From: Desulfovibrio desulfuricans
Lineage (GTDB): Bacteria; Desulfobacterota; Desulfovibrionia; Desulfovibrionales; Desulfovibrionaceae
Length of the DNA: 64,000 nucleotides
Direction of reading: 5' to 3'
Assembly: GCF_024460775.1 (NCBI RefSeq)
Contig: NZ_JANFYZ010000014.1
Span: 1 to 64,000 of the forward strand
Every line of letters begins with the position of its first letter. Position 1 is the stretch's first letter. Position numbers and translations under genes: made by a program. The notes beneath the pieces were generated by a model. It had not been told where the DNA came from. It was given only the letters and a program-made list of their open reading frames with translations, and made no database searches. This document shows, piece after piece, positions 25,832 through 34,693 of the stretch.

Positions 25832-27019
25832 ATGTTCTGGATATGGTTTTTGCTGGCCACCTCCCAATGCGCTCTGTTGTATATTCTGGCCCGCAGGGGC
25901 GAAAGCATGCCCCGCCGTATTGAGGAAGAAGCCGAGGCCAACCGCGCCATACCTGAAGACAAATGGCCTTCTGTGGGCATGATTGTGCCCGTGGCCGGGC
26001 GCGATCCGCGCATGGAAGGCGCGTTGCGCAGCCTTTTGACCCAGGATTACCCCCGTTTTGTCCCCGTGCTCGTTACTGCGGAAGAAAATGAACCCGCCGC
26101 CGAGCTTGTAGGCAGACTCAAGCAGGATTTTCCCGCTCTGCGTCATGTGGTGGCAGGCACCGCCACGGGTTGCGGGCAAAAAAACCATAACAGCCTTCAG
26201 GGTATTGCCGCTCTGGGCGATGAAGTGGACGTCTATGTGTTCTGCGACAGCACTCACATGGCGGAACCCGATTTTCTGCGGCATCTGGCGGCGCCCATGG
26301 CCAGGGGCGAGGCTTCGTTCAGCACCGGTTACCATGTGGTGGAGCCTCGCGACGACCAGCCCGTAACGCTGGCCTATACGCTGTGCGTCATGCTTATGCG
26401 CTACCTGCAAGCCATGTCTGCCTTTACCCAGTTGTGGGGCGGCGCTATGGCCATGACCCGCGAGGCCTATGTAAAATACGGCGTGGCGCAGTTGTGGCTT
26501 GAAAACGTGGTGGACGACTGCTCGCTCACGGCTCTGCTTCAGGTGCGCGGCGCAAAAGTGCGGCTCTGCCCTGGCGCTTTGCTGCACACCGATGCCGTTA
26601 ATCACTCCACGCCCGTCTGGCGGGCCTGGATGGACAGGCAGGTGCTTTTTCTCAAGTTTTGCATGCCCGGCCAGTGGAAGCTGCTGGGTCTCATGTGTGT
26701 TATGATGGCCCTGCCCATGGTGTGCGCGGCCCTGGCCTTTCTGGGCTGGATTGTGAACGTGGGCAGCGGCGCCGGCGTGTTGCTGGGGCTGTTCTGGCTG
26801 GCGGCGATGGTGAGCGCGCTGCATCTGTGGCGTGGTCTGCTTGCCAAGCCCGTGCCGCTGTGGCGCTGGTGCATGGCCTTTGCGGACGCCGTACGCATGT
26901 TCACCTCTGTTTATTGGCAGAGCATAAAGTCGTGGGATATTGTCTGGCACGGCATACGGTATGAAGTCGGCAAGGGCGGGGTAGTGCTGCGCTCTGAACA
27001 CAGTCAGGGAATAAAATAG
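25832..27019 (+). CDS. Membrane glycosyltransferase, GT2/GT21 (ceramide glucosyltransferase-like)
   Basis: The protein has 395 residues. An N-terminal membrane segment (MFWIWFLLATSQCALLYILA) precedes a GT-A catalytic domain: VGMIVPVAGRDPRMEGALRSLL, then VDVYVFCDSTH (D-x-D-like), and VVDDCSLTALLQVRGAKVRL with the catalytic Asp pair. WRAWMDRQVLF stands in the position of the (Q/R)xxRW motif. Two or three C-terminal helices (about 285-345) follow. This architecture fits lipid-linked glycosyltransferases such as HpnI and ceramide glucosyltransferase. ATG 25832 follows AAGGAG; a GTG two codons earlier overlaps the ribosome site. Confidence 0.82.
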   Translation: MFWIWFLLATSQCALLYILARRGESMPRRIEEEAEANRAIPEDKWPSVGMIVPVAGRDPRMEGALRSLLTQDYPRFVPVLVTAEENEPAAELVGRLKQDFPALRHVVAGTATGCGQKNHNSLQGIAALGDEVDVYVFCDSTHMAEPDFLRHLAAPMARGEASFSTGYHVVEPRDDQPVTLAYTLCVMLMRYLQAMSAFTQLWGGAMAMTREAYVKYGVAQLWLENVVDDCSLTALLQVRGAKVRLCPGALLHTDAVNHSTPVWRAWMDRQVLFLKFCMPGQWKLLGLMCVMMALPMVCAALAFLGWIVNVGSGAGVLLGLFWLAAMVSALHLWRGLLAKPVPLWRWCMAFADAVRMFTSVYWQSIKSWDIVWHGIRYEVGKGGVVLRSEHSQGIK

Positions 27020-27279
27020 CAATGTTGAAACCACTCCTGATGGAGGCGTGGTGCGCCAGATTCTTTTTTATTTGCGCATGCAGTCCGTGACAGGGTATGG
27101 AAATAGAGGCTTTGACATACACCCATGGTGGCGTGTATCGTCTTTTGCCCTTTTGTCACGGGCCGGATGCAATATATCTGTATGCAGCCCGACAGCAGGA
27201 TGCGGCAATGGCGTTGCGCATGTGCGCGGCATAAGCCACGGCTTTTTTTATCGTTTTTTGTCAGAGTAGTGATTGCGCC

Positions 27280-28470
27280 ATGATTGCAATGTCAGACCTT
27301 ATTCGCGTCAGCCTCAGGCAGGTTGTGCGCCAGCGCGGCTTCGGGGTGATGCTTTCCATCGCCCTGGGCATCACGGCGTTTATCGTCCTGGCGGTACTTG
27401 GCCGCGAAATCCGGTACAAGGTGGGGCAGGACATGGTGCTTATGGGTGGCGTCAACGTCATCCAGGTATACATGGATGACGCCCAGTACCCCGGCCAGCC
27501 CGACCGAGAATTTTATCCTGAAACTGTGGAAGCCCTTTCCCAGTTGCCCGGCGTCAGCCTGGTGAGCAGAAACCTGCGCGACAACAAAAATTTCCCCATA
27601 CGCGGCACCGGCGAGCGCACGCTTAATGTGGATTTTATCGGCATCGACCAGTATTTCGCCGAGGTCTATTCCATTGATCTGGTGGCCGGGCGGCTGCTCA
27701 ATCAGGAAGATGTGGACGCTCACAGGCGGGTATGCCTGCTAGGCAGGGATGCGGCCAGAAATTTATTCGGCGGTTCGGAAGAAGCCATAGGCAAGCTGCT
27801 CTTTCTGGAGCAGGATGTTTTTGAAGTGGTGGGCGTTGTCAGCGGCGTCATGCTCGGCAGCTGGAGCCAGGGCGGCTTTTTGCCCTATACCACCATGGCC
27901 GACCGCAACTGGGGCCGGGGCAAGGTGCGCAGGCTCTTTATCCGCGCTATCGGGTGGGAAGACGTGCCGCCGCTTGTCAAAATTATTCCTCAGATGGTGC
28001 GCGAGCATCAGTCTGCCCCATATATTGTGGTGCAGACGCAGGAAGATCAGCTCAAACGCATCAAAACCACCTTCATGTGGGTTGAGGCTCTGCTGTGGCT
28101 TGGTATTGCCGCATCGCTCATGCTGGGCGGTTTTGGCATCTGGTATGGCACGTTTGCCGCAGTTCGGGCCAGAACTCGCGAAGTGGGCCTTAAAAAGGCC
28201 ATGGGCGGCTCGGATATAGACATACTGGCGCAGTTCCTGGCCGAGGCCCTGTGCAAATCGGTTGCTGGCGGCATATTTGGCATTCTCATTGGCTGCGCGC
28301 TGGTCGAGATCGGTTCCTTATCGCTTGGAACGGGCGTTTCGTACTCGCTGCTGTTCTTCAGCAGCTTGGGAAGCATCGTTTTTTCTGCCGTCATAGGCAT
28401 TGCGGGCGGTCTGTTCCCTGCCATGCAGGCAAGCCGTATGGACGTGGTAACCGCTCTGCGATTCGAATAG
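27280..28470 (+). CDS. MacB/FtsX-type ABC transporter permease
   Basis: The protein has 396 residues. A first membrane helix (about 22-42) precedes a MacB periplasmic core-like domain (about 48-255), then three C-terminal helices (about 270-295, 325-350, 360-385) of the FtsX family. The cytoplasmic coupling segment ARTREVGLKKAMGGSDIDILAQFLAEAL and the final PAMQASRMDVVTALRFE are typical. Such permeases move lipids, peptides or lipoproteins out of the inner membrane, powered by a MacB/LolD-type ATPase. Here that ATPase is the fused protein encoded 61 bases downstream. Confidence 0.88.
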   Translation: MIAMSDLIRVSLRQVVRQRGFGVMLSIALGITAFIVLAVLGREIRYKVGQDMVLMGGVNVIQVYMDDAQYPGQPDREFYPETVEALSQLPGVSLVSRNLRDNKNFPIRGTGERTLNVDFIGIDQYFAEVYSIDLVAGRLLNQEDVDAHRRVCLLGRDAARNLFGGSEEAIGKLLFLEQDVFEVVGVVSGVMLGSWSQGGFLPYTTMADRNWGRGKVRRLFIRAIGWEDVPPLVKIIPQMVREHQSAPYIVVQTQEDQLKRIKTTFMWVEALLWLGIAASLMLGGFGIWYGTFAAVRARTREVGLKKAMGGSDIDILAQFLAEALCKSVAGGIFGILIGCALVEIGSLSLGTGVSYSLLFFSSLGSIVFSAVIGIAGGLFPAMQASRMDVVTALRFE

Positions 28471-28531
28471 CACACAATGCGCGGGTTGCCCCGCGTTCTT
28501 GCGGCTCTGCCGCACATGCACAAGGTGGATC

Positions 28532-30517
28532 ATGGCACCCGTTATAGTCGCCAAAGATTTATATAAATGCTACGCCGGTTTTTCACCGGTGCTGCGTGGC
28601 GTGAATATCGAAGTTGTTCCCGGCGAGATGGTGGCTATCATGGGGCCTTCGGGCTGCGGTAAATCCACCATGCTGCACGTGCTGGGCATGCTGCACGCGC
28701 CTGATTCCGGCTCTTTGCAAATTCTTGGCAAGGATGTGCTGACGCTCGACCGTGAGCAGACTGCCAGTTTCCGCCGTGGCACCATGGGTTTTGTCATGCA
28801 GTCGAGCAACCTTTTTGACCACTCGACTGTGTTTGAAAATGTTGAATTCCCCCTGATATTTGAGAAGATTCCGCCAGAAGAGCGCTGGGAGCGGGTTATC
28901 CGCGCCCTTGAGCTTGTGCGCCTTTCTGCGCGTGTGCACTACCGCAGCAACCGCCTTTCGGGCGGCGAGCAGCAGCGTGTGGCCATTGCCCGCGCCATGG
29001 TCAACAATCCGCGTATCCTGCTGGCTGACGAACCCACGGGCGCGCTGGACGCCAAAACCAGCCGCCTTATCATGGATAATTTCCGTTCGCTCTGCCACAC
29101 GGGCGGCGTTTCCATGGTCATGGTTACGCATGACCCCAAGATGGCCGAATTCTGCGACAGCATCTACACCCTTGAAGACGGCATTTTGCACTGCCGCCAG
29201 CGCAACCTGCCGCAGATGCCCGACACCATTTCGCACAATCTGCTTCAGGGGGTTGCCCCTGTGGTGCGCGGCGCCATGGTTGCCGAGAGCTTTCCCGAGG
29301 CCTCCGGTCAGTGCCTTATGGATGAGGCCCACCGTATGCACGCGGCGGGCCTGCTCACCCGTATTTACGCCATCCGCGATAATGGATTTCTGGGCAATCC
29401 CGAGGGCTACGCCCTGCCGCTGGCTGTGCGGCGTATAGGTGCCTTGCGTGTGCTTGCGGCCTGCCTGGGTATGCTCAGGCTCATGCGCGGTTCTTCCTCC
29501 CAGTTGTGGGCGCTTTGGCGCAAACTGCCGGGGCGTGGCCGCTGGGGCAGCCGCTGGTGGGATCACCTGCGCGCATTTTGCGCCGGGGCCATGCTGGCGC
29601 GTTGGGGCCAGGAAGAAAAGATTGAATTTTTCTATGCAGCAGGGGCCCACGGACCAGCCACGGCCAGCTGGGTTGCCTCGCGCCTTATGCATGTGCCGTA
29701 TGCTTTTGCCGTGCGCGCTCAGGATATGACGGAACCTGGCCTCAACTGGGCCGCCAAGGGTGCGGATGCCGAATTTGTGCGCTGCGACACAGAAGCCACG
29801 CGCGATGCCATGCTGCAATTGCTGCCCGAGCTGAAAGACAAACTGCTCGTGCTCCGCGATCCCCTTACCCTCACGCCGCCGGAGGAAATGGAAGAGCAGA
29901 TGCCCGTGCCCGCCGGGGGCGATGCCGCCAATGATGCGGATAAGGCTGCGGATTTCAACCTGCTGGCTGTGGGCACCATTGCACGCCGCAAAGGGTACGA
30001 TCTTCTGCTTCGGGCCTGCCGCCTGCTGGCCGACAGAAATGTGAACTTTTCGCTGACCTTTGTGGGCCAGGGGCCGGAAAAACTGCGTTTGCGCTGGCTT
30101 GTCTGGCGGCTCGGGCTTCGTGGTTCGGTACAGTTTGCCGGGCAGATTCCCCATGAAAACATGGCGGATATGTACAACCGGGCGGATGTTTTTGTGGCTC
30201 CTGGCCGCAAGACCACTGGCGGAGATGCCGACGGCGTGCCTTCGGCTCTGGTTGAAGCCCTGGCCTTTGGCCTTGCGGTGGTTGCCAGCGATCTGCCGGG
30301 CCATGCGGAAGCCATTACGGACGGCGGCAATGGACGCCTTGTGCCGCAAGACAACGTGGGCACGCTGGCGGACGTTCTGGAAGCTCTTGCCTCCCGTCCC
30401 GAGGAGCGCAAGCGCCTTGGCGAGGCCGCCCGCAAGTCGGTAGTTACCCTTGTGGATACCGACCGAACGGAAGCCCGGCTGACCGAGCTGATCAAAAAAG
30501 CCTGCGGCAAGGCCTGA
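28532..30517 (+). CDS. ABC transporter ATPase fused to a GT4 glycosyltransferase
   Basis: The protein has 661 residues. Residues 1-225 form a complete LolD/MacB-type ATPase: Walker A GPSGCGKS (38-45), Q-loop at Gln90, LSGGEQQR (142-149), Walker B ILLADEPTG (162-170) and the switch His200. Residues about 235-660 form a GT4-type GT-B glycosyltransferase: LLAVGTIARRKGYDLLLRAC, LTFVGQGPEKLRL and the E-x7-E region DGVPSALVEALAFGLAVVASDLPG. No stop or composition break separates them. The permease just upstream is the evident partner, so sugar transfer and export of a glycoconjugate may be physically coupled. ATG 28532 follows AAGGTGG; the open frame starts at 28499. Confidence 0.9.
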   Translation: MAPVIVAKDLYKCYAGFSPVLRGVNIEVVPGEMVAIMGPSGCGKSTMLHVLGMLHAPDSGSLQILGKDVLTLDREQTASFRRGTMGFVMQSSNLFDHSTVFENVEFPLIFEKIPPEERWERVIRALELVRLSARVHYRSNRLSGGEQQRVAIARAMVNNPRILLADEPTGALDAKTSRLIMDNFRSLCHTGGVSMVMVTHDPKMAEFCDSIYTLEDGILHCRQRNLPQMPDTISHNLLQGVAPVVRGAMVAESFPEASGQCLMDEAHRMHAAGLLTRIYAIRDNGFLGNPEGYALPLAVRRIGALRVLAACLGMLRLMRGSSSQLWALWRKLPGRGRWGSRWWDHLRAFCAGAMLARWGQEEKIEFFYAAGAHGPATASWVASRLMHVPYAFAVRAQDMTEPGLNWAAKGADAEFVRCDTEATRDAMLQLLPELKDKLLVLRDPLTLTPPEEMEEQMPVPAGGDAANDADKAADFNLLAVGTIARRKGYDLLLRACRLLADRNVNFSLTFVGQGPEKLRLRWLVWRLGLRGSVQFAGQIPHENMADMYNRADVFVAPGRKTTGGDADGVPSALVEALAFGLAVVASDLPGHAEAITDGGNGRLVPQDNVGTLADVLEALASRPEERKRLGEAARKSVVTLVDTDRTEARLTELIKKACGKA

Positions 30518-30536
30518 ACCACGCCGGGAGAGCGTC

Positions 30537-31994
30537 ATGAATTTTGACGGAGTACGCATACTGGTTGTGGGCGATGTGATGCTTGATCATTACATTGCAG
30601 GCCAGGTCAAAAGGATTTCTCCCGAAGCCCCGGTGCCTGTGGTGTCTGCGGCAAAACGCTGGTCTGTGCCTGGTGGTGCTGCCAACGTGGCGCGCAACCT
30701 TGTGCGCCTGGGCGTTGATGTGGCTGTTGCTGGCGTAGTGGGGCAGGATGCCGCAGCCAACGACCTGCGCGCGGCGCTCGCGGCTGAGGGAATTGCGGAC
30801 GGCCTGGCCGTTTCGCCCAGTCGCCGCACCACCTGCAAGACGCGCGTTCTTGCGCAGGGGCAGCAACTGCTGCGCCTTGACGAGGAAGTAAGCGCTCCGC
30901 TCGGCGCAGAAGAAGCTGAAGCTCTGAAAAAACAGGTTCTTTCCCTGTTGCCGGGGCGGCATGCGGTTATTCTTTCTGACTACGCAAAGGGCGTGTTGCT
31001 TGAATCGGCCAGCGGCTGCAATCTGTGCCAGATAATCATTGAAGAAGCCCGCCGGCTTGGCATCCCCGTGCTGGTTGATCCCAAGGGCAGCGACTGGCGG
31101 CGTTACGCAGGAGCACACTGCGTTACTCCCAATGCCGGGGAATTTGACGCAGCCTGCGGGCTGGACGCTGGCCTAACGCTCAGCAGGCCCCGCCGTGAAA
31201 CCCTTGCCGGGGAACTGCGTTCACGCTACGGCATTGAACGCCTGCTCATAACGCGGGGGCCGAAGGGCATGGCCCTGTTCACCCCTGACGAAGCACCTGT
31301 TTACTGCCGCGCCGCCGTGCGCGAAGTGGCCGATGTTTCCGGCGCAGGCGATACCGCCATTGCCACTCTGGCAGCATGCGTGGGAAAAGGCCTGCCCTGG
31401 GCCGAAAGCATGCACCTTGCCAATGCGGCGGCAGGGGTCGCCGTGGGCAAAATGGGCACTGCACCCGTGTCTATTGCAGAGCTTAACGAGGCGCTGCGTG
31501 AGCAGGCCGACAATCCCAAGCTTTTTAGCGTTCAGAACCTTGTTGAAAAAATTGAAGAATGGCGCAGAAAAAACGAAACTGTGGTTTTTACCAACGGTTG
31601 CTTTGACCTGCTGCATCCTGGCCACATTTCCCTTATCCGGCAGAGCGCCGCTCAGGGCGATCACCTGATTGTGGGGCTCAACAGCGATGCCTCCGTGCGC
31701 CGCCTTAAGGGGCCGACCCGCCCCATCCAGAACGAAAGCAGCCGTGCCTTGCTGCTGGCTGCTTTGTCAGACGTGGACGCCATTGTGCTTTTTGACGAAG
31801 ATACCCCGTTTGAACTCATCTCGGCCTTGCGACCTGACGTGCTCGTGAAAGGCAGCGACTATACCATCGACAATGTGGTTGGGGCCGATGTTGTGCAGCA
31901 GGGGGGCGGCAGGGTCTATCTTGCCCGCCTGGTAGACGGTTGCAGCACTACGGGCATCGTGCGCAAAATCGATAACCAGCGGGATGTCACCTAG
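30537..31994 (+). CDS. hldE: Bifunctional heptose-7-phosphate kinase / heptose-1-phosphate adenylyltransferase
   Basis: The protein has 485 residues. The N-terminal ribokinase-type domain (about 1-320; GGAANVARNL, DVSGAGDTAIATLA) phosphorylates D-glycero-D-manno-heptose 7-phosphate at C1. The C-terminal nucleotidyltransferase (about 345-480; VVFTNGCFDLLHPGHISLI with the HxGH motif) makes ADP-heptose. This supplies ADP-heptose for the lipopolysaccharide core. GGGAGAG precedes the ATG, 19 bases after the ABC-glycosyltransferase fusion, so it is in the same operon. That links the exporter cluster to LPS-type glycan synthesis. Confidence 0.95.
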   Translation: MNFDGVRILVVGDVMLDHYIAGQVKRISPEAPVPVVSAAKRWSVPGGAANVARNLVRLGVDVAVAGVVGQDAAANDLRAALAAEGIADGLAVSPSRRTTCKTRVLAQGQQLLRLDEEVSAPLGAEEAEALKKQVLSLLPGRHAVILSDYAKGVLLESASGCNLCQIIIEEARRLGIPVLVDPKGSDWRRYAGAHCVTPNAGEFDAACGLDAGLTLSRPRRETLAGELRSRYGIERLLITRGPKGMALFTPDEAPVYCRAAVREVADVSGAGDTAIATLAACVGKGLPWAESMHLANAAAGVAVGKMGTAPVSIAELNEALREQADNPKLFSVQNLVEKIEEWRRKNETVVFTNGCFDLLHPGHISLIRQSAAQGDHLIVGLNSDASVRRLKGPTRPIQNESSRALLLAALSDVDAIVLFDEDTPFELISALRPDVLVKGSDYTIDNVVGADVVQQGGGRVYLARLVDGCSTTGIVRKIDNQRDVT

Positions 31995-32021
31995 GCCAGC
32001 ATCCGGAGTTTTCAGCCGTAC

Positions 32022-33020
32022 ATGCAACGCATTTTCGCAGCAGATATAGGTGGAACCAACGCAAGGTTTGCCCTGTTCACAGTGTATGAGGGCAATCTCA
32101 CGCTTATGTCTGCTGTGTGGGCAAAGTCGGCTGATCTGGGCAATGCCCATAATGTGCTGCAAGCCATGCAGCAGCTCTTGCAATCTTCATTCTCTGCGGG
32201 TGATTCCCTCGTCATTGCCCTTGCCGGGCCTGTGAGCGGCCTGCGCGGCAAACTCACCAACGGACAGTTGCGCGTAGACCTTGATGGCGTAGCGCAGCAG
32301 TACAACATGGCCTGCTGCCTGCTGCTCAACGATTTCAGCGCGCAGGCCTTTGCCACGCTGACGCCCTGCGGCGCTGCTGCCGCACTTGTGCGCAGCAGCA
32401 CCAGATTCATTGACGAATCCAGAGAAACCCGGGCCGTGCTTGGCGCTGGCACCGGCCTTGGCGCAGCCATGCTGGTGCGCTCGGGCGACCCTGACCCTGC
32501 CGGAAGCTGGGTGGCCGTGCCCTCGGAGGCAGGGCATACTGCCTTTGCCTTTGTGGGGCCGGAAGAGCAGGCCTATCAGGCTTTTTTGGCCCGCGAACTG
32601 GGCCGCGATTATCCCACGGCGGAAAATGTGCTTTCCGGTGAAGGGCTCTCCGTGCTGCACTACTATCTTTCCGGCCAGTTTTTTTATCCCCCTGCCGTGG
32701 GCGCTGAGGCCCTGTCGCACGAAACGCCCACGCTATTGTGGTATGCCAGATTTTGGGGCCGGTTTTGCCGTCAGTGGATACTGACCACGCTCTGCCGTGG
32801 CGGGTTGTGGATTGCTGGTGGCATTGCCGCCAAAAATCCCCTGTGTCTGACGCATCCGGCCTTTATGCAAGAACTTGGTCTGGTGCCCGATATCGGCGGC
32901 ATTGCGGCCTCTGTCCCCATTTATCTTGTCACCGATGGCAACAGCGGCCTGTGGGGTGCGGCGTGTGCGGCTGCGGAGCATTTGTCCTGCCGCGTTCCCC
33001 GTGCTGAAAAAAGCGGCTAG
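32022..33020 (+). CDS. glk: Glucokinase (Glk family)
   Basis: This 332-residue sugar kinase of the Glk family has an ATP phosphate-1 motif at the start (FAADIGGTNARFALF), LNDFSAQAF containing the catalytic Asp, GAGTGLGAAML, and SEAGHTAFAFVGPEE for sugar contacts. It probably phosphorylates glucose, feeding nucleotide-sugar synthesis or glycolysis. It lies 27 bases after hldE and is probably the last gene of the rightward operon. Confidence 0.88.
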   Translation: MQRIFAADIGGTNARFALFTVYEGNLTLMSAVWAKSADLGNAHNVLQAMQQLLQSSFSAGDSLVIALAGPVSGLRGKLTNGQLRVDLDGVAQQYNMACCLLLNDFSAQAFATLTPCGAAAALVRSSTRFIDESRETRAVLGAGTGLGAAMLVRSGDPDPAGSWVAVPSEAGHTAFAFVGPEEQAYQAFLARELGRDYPTAENVLSGEGLSVLHYYLSGQFFYPPAVGAEALSHETPTLLWYARFWGRFCRQWILTTLCRGGLWIAGGIAAKNPLCLTHPAFMQELGLVPDIGGIAASVPIYLVTDGNSGLWGAACAAAEHLSCRVPRAEKSG

Positions 33021-33262
33021 GCAATCACGGCCCTGCGGACTGATGCAATTTGGGGTTACGCCTTGACGCTTTTCTGAAAGTTATTTATTTACCCGCACTG
33101 CGATGGTATGTTTTTATGCGCCTTGTGGGCGTGAGCGCTCTAGCTGGACTGGAGCCGCCGCAAGGCATTTTTTTTCAGCATGGGAACCATATTTCCGATA
33201 AGCAGCCATTGCGCACTGTTTTTCGCCAGGCAAAAGTCTTAGTCTTTTGGTTGAGTTTGGGC

Positions 33263-33291
33263 TTGACAGTAATCCGCGATAACAGTAATTT
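33263..33291 (+). promoter_or_regulatory. Candidate perR promoter
   Basis: TTGACA (33263-33268) is separated by 17 bases from TAATTT (33286-33291). The heptamer CAGTAAT occurs at 33267-33273 and again at 33283-33289, which may be an operator. The rest of the 292-base gap after glk shows no gene. Confidence 0.45.
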
Positions 33292-33312
33292 TTAGCAACA
33301 CTGGAGGCTGGC

Positions 33313-33720
33313 ATGGCTCAAACACAAACACGAATGACCCGGCAGCGGGCAGTTATTTTGGAAGAACTGCGCAAGCTCAAGAGCCATCCAACTGCGGATG
33401 AGCTGTACAGCATCGTGCGCGAGCGTTTGCCCCGAATAAGCCTGGGTACTGTGTACCGGAATCTGGATTTTCTGGCAGACAGCGGCGAGATCCGCCGTCT
33501 GGAAGCTGCCGGATCAACCAAACGTTTTGACGGTGACATTTCAAACCATCAGCATGTTCGCTGCATTTATTGCGGCCGGGTTGGCGATGTTGAAGACGTC
33601 AAGCAGGCCCCCACAGTTGAAGGCATGCAGGCAATGGGTTTTGCGAGTATTTTGAGTTCGCGGGTGGAATACGACGGCGTGTGCGAAACCTGCGCGAGAT
33701 CGCTTGAAATAACCCAGTAA
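33313..33720 (+). CDS. perR: PerR-like Fur family regulator
   Basis: This 135-residue Fur-type repressor has a winged-helix domain (RMTRQRAVILEELRKLKSHPTADELYSIVRERLPRISLGTVYRNLDFLADSGEI), the HQHVRCIYCG metal region and two CxxC pairs (CIYC and CETC) for structural zinc. The single-domain Zn-site pattern and position before bacterioferritin and rubredoxin suggest a peroxide-sensing PerR rather than Fur, but key Asp/His ligand identity cannot settle it by eye. GGAGG lies close before the ATG. Confidence 0.82.
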   Translation: MAQTQTRMTRQRAVILEELRKLKSHPTADELYSIVRERLPRISLGTVYRNLDFLADSGEIRRLEAAGSTKRFDGDISNHQHVRCIYCGRVGDVEDVKQAPTVEGMQAMGFASILSSRVEYDGVCETCARSLEITQ

Positions 33721-33770
33721 CTGTTGTCCGAATGTTTTTCCGTGTGCGCGGTGGCTGCTTGTGAGATTTT

Positions 33771-33793
33771 GCTATTCGTATTATGCAAATAGC
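33771..33793. promoter_or_regulatory. Palindromic candidate operator ahead of bfr
   Basis: A 23-base imperfect palindrome with GCTATT and AATAGC arms has nine of eleven base pairs matched. It lies about 35 bases before the bacterioferritin start. It is a plausible binding site for the adjacent Fur-family regulator. Confidence 0.45.
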
Positions 33794-33827
33794 ATCTTGA
33801 ACCTGTTATAACCAAGGAGCTTGCGTC

Positions 33828-34367
33828 ATGGCTGAAAACAGGGAAAGCCGGAAGGCTAAAGTCATAGAAGTACTGAACAAGGCGCGCGCCATGGAGCTGT
33901 TCGCCATCCATCAGTATATGAACCAGCACTACAATCTGGACGATATGGATTATGGCGAGCTTGCTGCCAACATGAAGCTTATCGCCATTGACGAAATGCG
34001 TCATGCCGAAAATTTTGCCGAACGCATCAAGGAACTGGGCGGCGAGCCCACTACCCAGAAAGACGGCAAGATTGTCACCGGGCAGGAAGTGACTGCTATC
34101 TATGAGGCTGACGCCAATCAGGAAGAAGTCACCATCGAGGCTTACAGCGGTTTTCTTGCCATCTGTAAGGATGCGGGCGACATTGTTTCTGCCCGTCTTT
34201 TTGAACGGATCATTGACGAAGAGCAGGCCCACCTGACCTATTACGACAATATTGACGGGCATATCAAAAAACTTGGCGACACCTACCTTGCCAAGATTGC
34301 CGGTACGCCTTCCACAACTGGCCCTGCCAGCAAGGGCTTTGTGACCGCAACGCCCGCAGCGGGCTAA
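33828..34367 (+). CDS. bfr: Bacterioferritin
   Basis: This 179-residue ferritin-like four-helix protein stores iron and detoxifies peroxide. KARAMELFAIHQYMNQHYNLDDMDYGELAANMKLIAIDEMRHAENFAERIKELGGEP and IIDEEQAHLTYYDNI provide the di-iron Glu and His ligands, and the Met in ELAANM fits the heme ligand. As I recall it, the sequence is very close to the D. desulfuricans ATCC 27774 bacterioferritin, known for an iron-coproporphyrin III heme. AAGGAG precedes the ATG. It is followed 15 bases later by rubredoxin-2, the known operon partner. Confidence 0.95.
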   Translation: MAENRESRKAKVIEVLNKARAMELFAIHQYMNQHYNLDDMDYGELAANMKLIAIDEMRHAENFAERIKELGGEPTTQKDGKIVTGQEVTAIYEADANQEEVTIEAYSGFLAICKDAGDIVSARLFERIIDEEQAHLTYYDNIDGHIKKLGDTYLAKIAGTPSTTGPASKGFVTATPAAG

Positions 34368-34382
34368 CAGGCGGGGCAAAAG

Positions 34383-34571
34383 ATGGCTGAACCCAAGGAT
34401 ATGTGGCGTTGCCAGATGGTTAATTGCGGTTACGTTTACGACCCCGACCGGGGCGACAAACGCCACAAGATACCGGCTGGAACCCGTTTTGAAGATCTGC
34501 CTGAAGACTGGAAGTGCCCTGTATGCGGGGCAACAAAAAAGAGCTTTCGCCCTTTGAGTGACGAAGGTTAA
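34383..34571 (+). CDS. rd2: Rubredoxin-2
   Basis: This 62-residue rubredoxin has an N-terminal iron-binding pair Cys10-x4-Cys15, instead of the usual C-x2-C. The C-terminal pair is the normal CPVCG. This spacing is the hallmark of the D. desulfuricans type 2 rubredoxin, reported to be encoded with bacterioferritin and proposed to donate electrons to it. It is cotranscribed with bfr. Confidence 0.95.
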   Translation: MAEPKDMWRCQMVNCGYVYDPDRGDKRHKIPAGTRFEDLPEDWKCPVCGATKKSFRPLSDEG

Positions 34572-34606
34572 GCCAGGAATCCAACACCCTTGCGGTGAGT
34601 TTTGAA

Positions 34607-34653
34607 AAGGCCCGTTCCCTTGTGCTGCCGAGGCAGAGAAGGAGACGGGCCTT
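34607..34653. terminator. Bidirectional terminator between rd2 and the phzF-like gene
   Basis: AAGGCCCGT (34607-34615) pairs with ACGGGCCTT (34645-34653), with a further inner stem (TCCCTT/AAGGAG-like). A TTTT tail is present on the minus strand, and a weaker T-rich tail on the plus strand. Confidence 0.65.
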
Positions 34654-34693
34654 ACATTTTGCGCCAGTTGGAAGATATTTTGAGCGTAGGTGG

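Noticed and set aside
25754-27034. 426-codon minus-strand frame across the GT2/GT21 gene
   Set aside because: Antisense shadow; the plus strand has the motifs and an AAGGAG start.
28583-30559. Long open frame antisense to the ABC-glycosyltransferase fusion (658 codons)
   Set aside because: Shadow of a GC-rich gene; the translation has no recognisable domain, whereas the plus strand has two complete ones.
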